DNA from: Phascolarctobacterium sp.
GTDB taxonomy: Bacteria > Bacillota > Negativicutes > Acidaminococcales > Acidaminococcaceae
NCBI GenBank assembly: GCA_016302525.1
Contig: JAEDNJ010000094.1
Coordinates: 1 to 6,289 of the forward strand
DNA length: 6,289 bases
Direction: 5' to 3'
The position numbers and the translations under genes are program-made. Below, one piece after another: positions 5,000 to 6,289 of the stretch. Each line of letters begins with the position of its first letter. The first letter of the stretch is position 1. The notes below the pieces were generated by a model. The model was given only the letters and a program-made list of their open reading frames with translations. It did no database searches and was not told the DNA's origin.

Positions 5000-5908
5000 A
5001 TGCTAACCGAAATCAAAACCACTGAAAAAGCAACCTATGACAAGCCATATATCATTACCCAGGAAAATGGTAAAGATGTCAAAACTCTAAATTATTCCCT
5101 TATTTATGCTACAAAAATATGCGAATATTATTCTTCGAAAACTAATCTTTCCTTCCATTATGCCTTAAAGGGCAGCTTTATTGTTGAATTAGTTTATCCC
5201 AAGGAAACGCTTATTATAGAGCAGGGTGAATTTTTCATCGCAAAGCCCAACACAGTATATACAATTAAAAACTCTCAGAATGCCTGCTGCATTATTAATA
5301 TGCACATAGACTCAAACAAATTTAACTGCGAATACGCAGGTCTGTTAAATAAATATGGAGCTTTTAATACCTTTTTAGAAGCTAGCAAAGAAAAAGTTGC
5401 TAATCCTAATTTTGCTTCTTTATCAGAACATGAAAGGCTACTGTTTAATAGCCTGCTAGATGTCATTAGCTCTAAGGACCTTTATAGACAAATTGAATCT
5501 GAGGACTTTTTGTCCTTAACCTTCAAATATGTTCTTTTGCTCATAGACAGAAATTTTGTTGCCAATAGATTAAATATTCTCTCTGTAGACGGTATGATAA
5601 AAAAGTATATCAGCGAAAATCTTACTACAGCCAATATTGGTGAGCTGGCCCGCCTCCTTAATTACAGCGTAAGCTATACCTCTGAGCTAATTACAAAGAC
5701 GACAGGACAAAACTTTAAAACGCTTTTGCGTGAAGCCAGGATTAGAAAGGCCAAGACATTGTTAGAAACCGAAAAGCTTTCCTTAGAAGCAGTACACCTA
5801 GCCGTTGGCTACGACAATCTTGGTAGCTTTATCCTTGCCTTTAAGGAAGTTTTAGGAGAAACACCTGGTGCGTATCGTAACAAATTTCTTCTTGAAAACC
5901 TTAACTAA
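5000..5908 (+). CDS. AraC family transcriptional regulator
   Basis: The 302-residue protein has the usual AraC/XylS layout. The N-terminal half (about 30-105) is beta-rich and cupin-like, with HYALKGSFIVELV (53-65) and a GEFFIAKPNTVYTI stretch (76-89) typical of the AraC ligand-binding pocket. A helical linker follows at about 140-190. The C-terminal DNA-binding domain (about 197-295) has two helix-turn-helix units: IGELARLLNYSVSYTSELITKTTG (213-236) and LEAVHLAVGYDNLGSFILAFKEVLG (262-286). The domain ends with the family signature ETPGAYR (287-293). The ligand is unknown; related regulators sense sugars or other small molecules. It is divergent from pgi, with about 190 nt between the starts, which makes control of pgi or of itself plausible but unproven. 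The start at 5000 is chosen over 4982 because of the perfect AGGAGG. The gene converges on a tRNA gene and has no clear plus-strand terminator of its own. Confidence 0.94.
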   Translation: MLTEIKTTEKATYDKPYIITQENGKDVKTLNYSLIYATKICEYYSSKTNLSFHYALKGSFIVELVYPKETLIIEQGEFFIAKPNTVYTIKNSQNACCIINMHIDSNKFNCEYAGLLNKYGAFNTFLEASKEKVANPNFASLSEHERLLFNSLLDVISSKDLYRQIESEDFLSLTFKYVLLLIDRNFVANRLNILSVDGMIKKYISENLTTANIGELARLLNYSVSYTSELITKTTGQNFKTLLREARIRKAKTLLETEKLSLEAVHLAVGYDNLGSFILAFKEVLGETPGAYRNKFLLENLN

Positions 5909-5912
5909 AAAC

Positions 5913-5940
5913 AAAAAAGCTGCTTGCAAACGCAAACAGC
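5913..5940 (-). terminator. Intrinsic terminator of the rRNA/tRNA operon
   Basis: On the minus strand GCTGTTTGC (5940-5932) pairs with GCAAGCAGC (5927-5919) across a GTTT loop, a 9-bp stem with one T-G wobble. TTTTTTGTTTTT follows. It starts 12 nt after the tRNA CCA end and stops just short of the AraC-type gene's stop codon. In the plus direction no U-tract follows the stem, so it should not stop the convergent transcript well. Confidence 0.92.
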
Positions 5941-5952
5941 CTCAATTACATA

Positions 5953-6028
5953 TGGCAGGGGCAGCAGGACTCGAACCTACGCATGCGGGAGTCAAAGTCC
6001 CGTGCCTTACCGACTTGGCTATGCCCCT
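5953..6028 (-). tRNA. tRNA-Gln (anticodon TTG)
   Basis: This is a complete 76-nt cloverleaf on the minus strand. The acceptor stem is AGGGGCA with TGCCCCT, the D stem GCC/GGC, and the anticodon stem CGGGA/TCCCG around the loop CTTTGAC. The anticodon is TTG, which reads CAA. The variable loop is CATGC, the T stem GTAGG/CCTGC has a T loop TTCGAGT, the discriminator base is G, and CCA is encoded. It resembles known Bacillota tRNA-Gln. It lies 44 nt downstream of 5S rRNA on the same strand with no promoter between, so it is very probably co-transcribed with the rRNA operon and released by processing. Confidence 0.97.
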
Positions 6029-6036
6029 ATATGACA

Positions 6037-6063
6037 AGCAAGCACTGTAGTACAGTGCTTGCT
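6037..6063 (-). other. Perfect hairpin in the 5S-tRNA spacer, probable processing stem
   Basis: Arms of 13 nt (AGCAAGCACTGTA and its exact reverse complement) flank a single base, so the RNA could form a 12-bp stem with a 3-nt loop. It fills most of the 44-nt spacer between 5S rRNA and tRNA-Gln. No U-tract follows on the minus strand (TGTCATATA), so it is unlikely to terminate transcription. A role in separating 5S from the tRNA by a double-strand-specific RNase is an inference. Confidence 0.7.
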
Positions 6064-6072
6064 CATTTTGTA

Positions 6073-6188
<116 letters not shown>

Positions 6189-6264
6189 TTATTTCTTCAA
6201 GGCTTGCACCCTGAAAACTATACAGAAGATTTTCTCTACTACTTTATACAACAAACTCGCCGAA
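6189..6264 (-). other. 23S-5S internal transcribed spacer
   Basis: This spacer of about 76 nt is A+T-rich and holds no tRNA. It includes the sequence TATAGTTTTCAGGGTGC, which resembles 23S-5S spacers seen in other Bacillota; that comparison is from memory. GAAAA and TTTTC segments could form a short processing stem. Confidence 0.6.
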
Positions 6265-6289
6265 AAGTCAAGCCCTCGACATATTAGTA
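6265..6289 (-). rRNA. rrl: 23S ribosomal RNA, 3' end only
   Basis: The right edge of the window holds the last roughly 25 nt of 23S rRNA on the minus strand. They begin TACTAATATGTCGAGGGC and continue to about TGACTT. The TACTAAT followed by a GTCGAGG-type segment is the conserved 3' terminus of bacterial 23S. Its position just upstream of 5S supports the call. The rest lies outside the window, and the exact 3' base is approximate. Confidence 0.85.

Noticed and set aside
5275..5466. Minus-strand frame within the AraC-type gene
   Set aside because: It is a shadow of the recognised regulator gene.

Overview
The window looks like an ordinary chromosomal segment of a low-GC Gram-positive-type bacterium (Bacillota). 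The evidence is strong AGGAGG-like ribosome binding sites, sigma-A-type promoters, hairpin-plus-U-tract terminators, a Bacillota-like 5S rRNA and tRNA-Gln, and a 23S-5S spacer of Bacillota type. The clade could be Negativicutes, but this is a low-confidence guess because no 16S or other diagnostic gene is present. There are no IS elements, integrases, CRISPR repeats or phage genes.

Layout from left to right. (1) 1-340, minus: the 5' part of a membrane-anchored polysaccharide deacetylase, cut by the window edge. (2) 581-1204, minus: a single-domain CYTH protein, probably a triphosphatase-like enzyme. (3) 1461-2141, minus: a TVP38/TMEM64 (VTT/SNARE-associated) membrane protein whose start is decided by its promoter and ribosome binding site. 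(4) 2333-2923, plus: a gamma-class carbonic anhydrase-like protein, divergent from the VTT gene, with its own extended -10 promoter and a strong UUCG-loop terminator. (5) 2924-3358: intergenic DNA with palindromes and the terminator of pgi. (6) 3359-4807, minus: glucose-6-phosphate isomerase (pgi) with a near-consensus promoter. (7) 5000-5908, plus: an AraC-family regulator divergent from pgi. Their shared intergenic region holds a perfect 25-bp palindrome with an overlapping 15-bp palindrome. (8) 5913-6289, minus: the end of an rRNA operon, with the last bases of 23S rRNA, 5S rRNA, a long perfect hairpin, tRNA-Gln(UUG) and an intrinsic terminator.

The genes do not form one pathway. Most appear to be transcribed alone: pgi and the carbonic anhydrase each have their own promoter and terminator. 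The clearest regulatory relation is between the AraC-type gene and pgi, which share a short divergent control region with an operator-like palindrome. Whether the AraC protein binds there cannot be told from sequence. I found no evidence of a new multi-gene system. The items most worth a second look are the pgi/araC operator, the 5S-tRNA hairpin, a possible 30-residue hydrophobic peptide at 3025-3117, and the orphan palindromes around 2990 and 3204.
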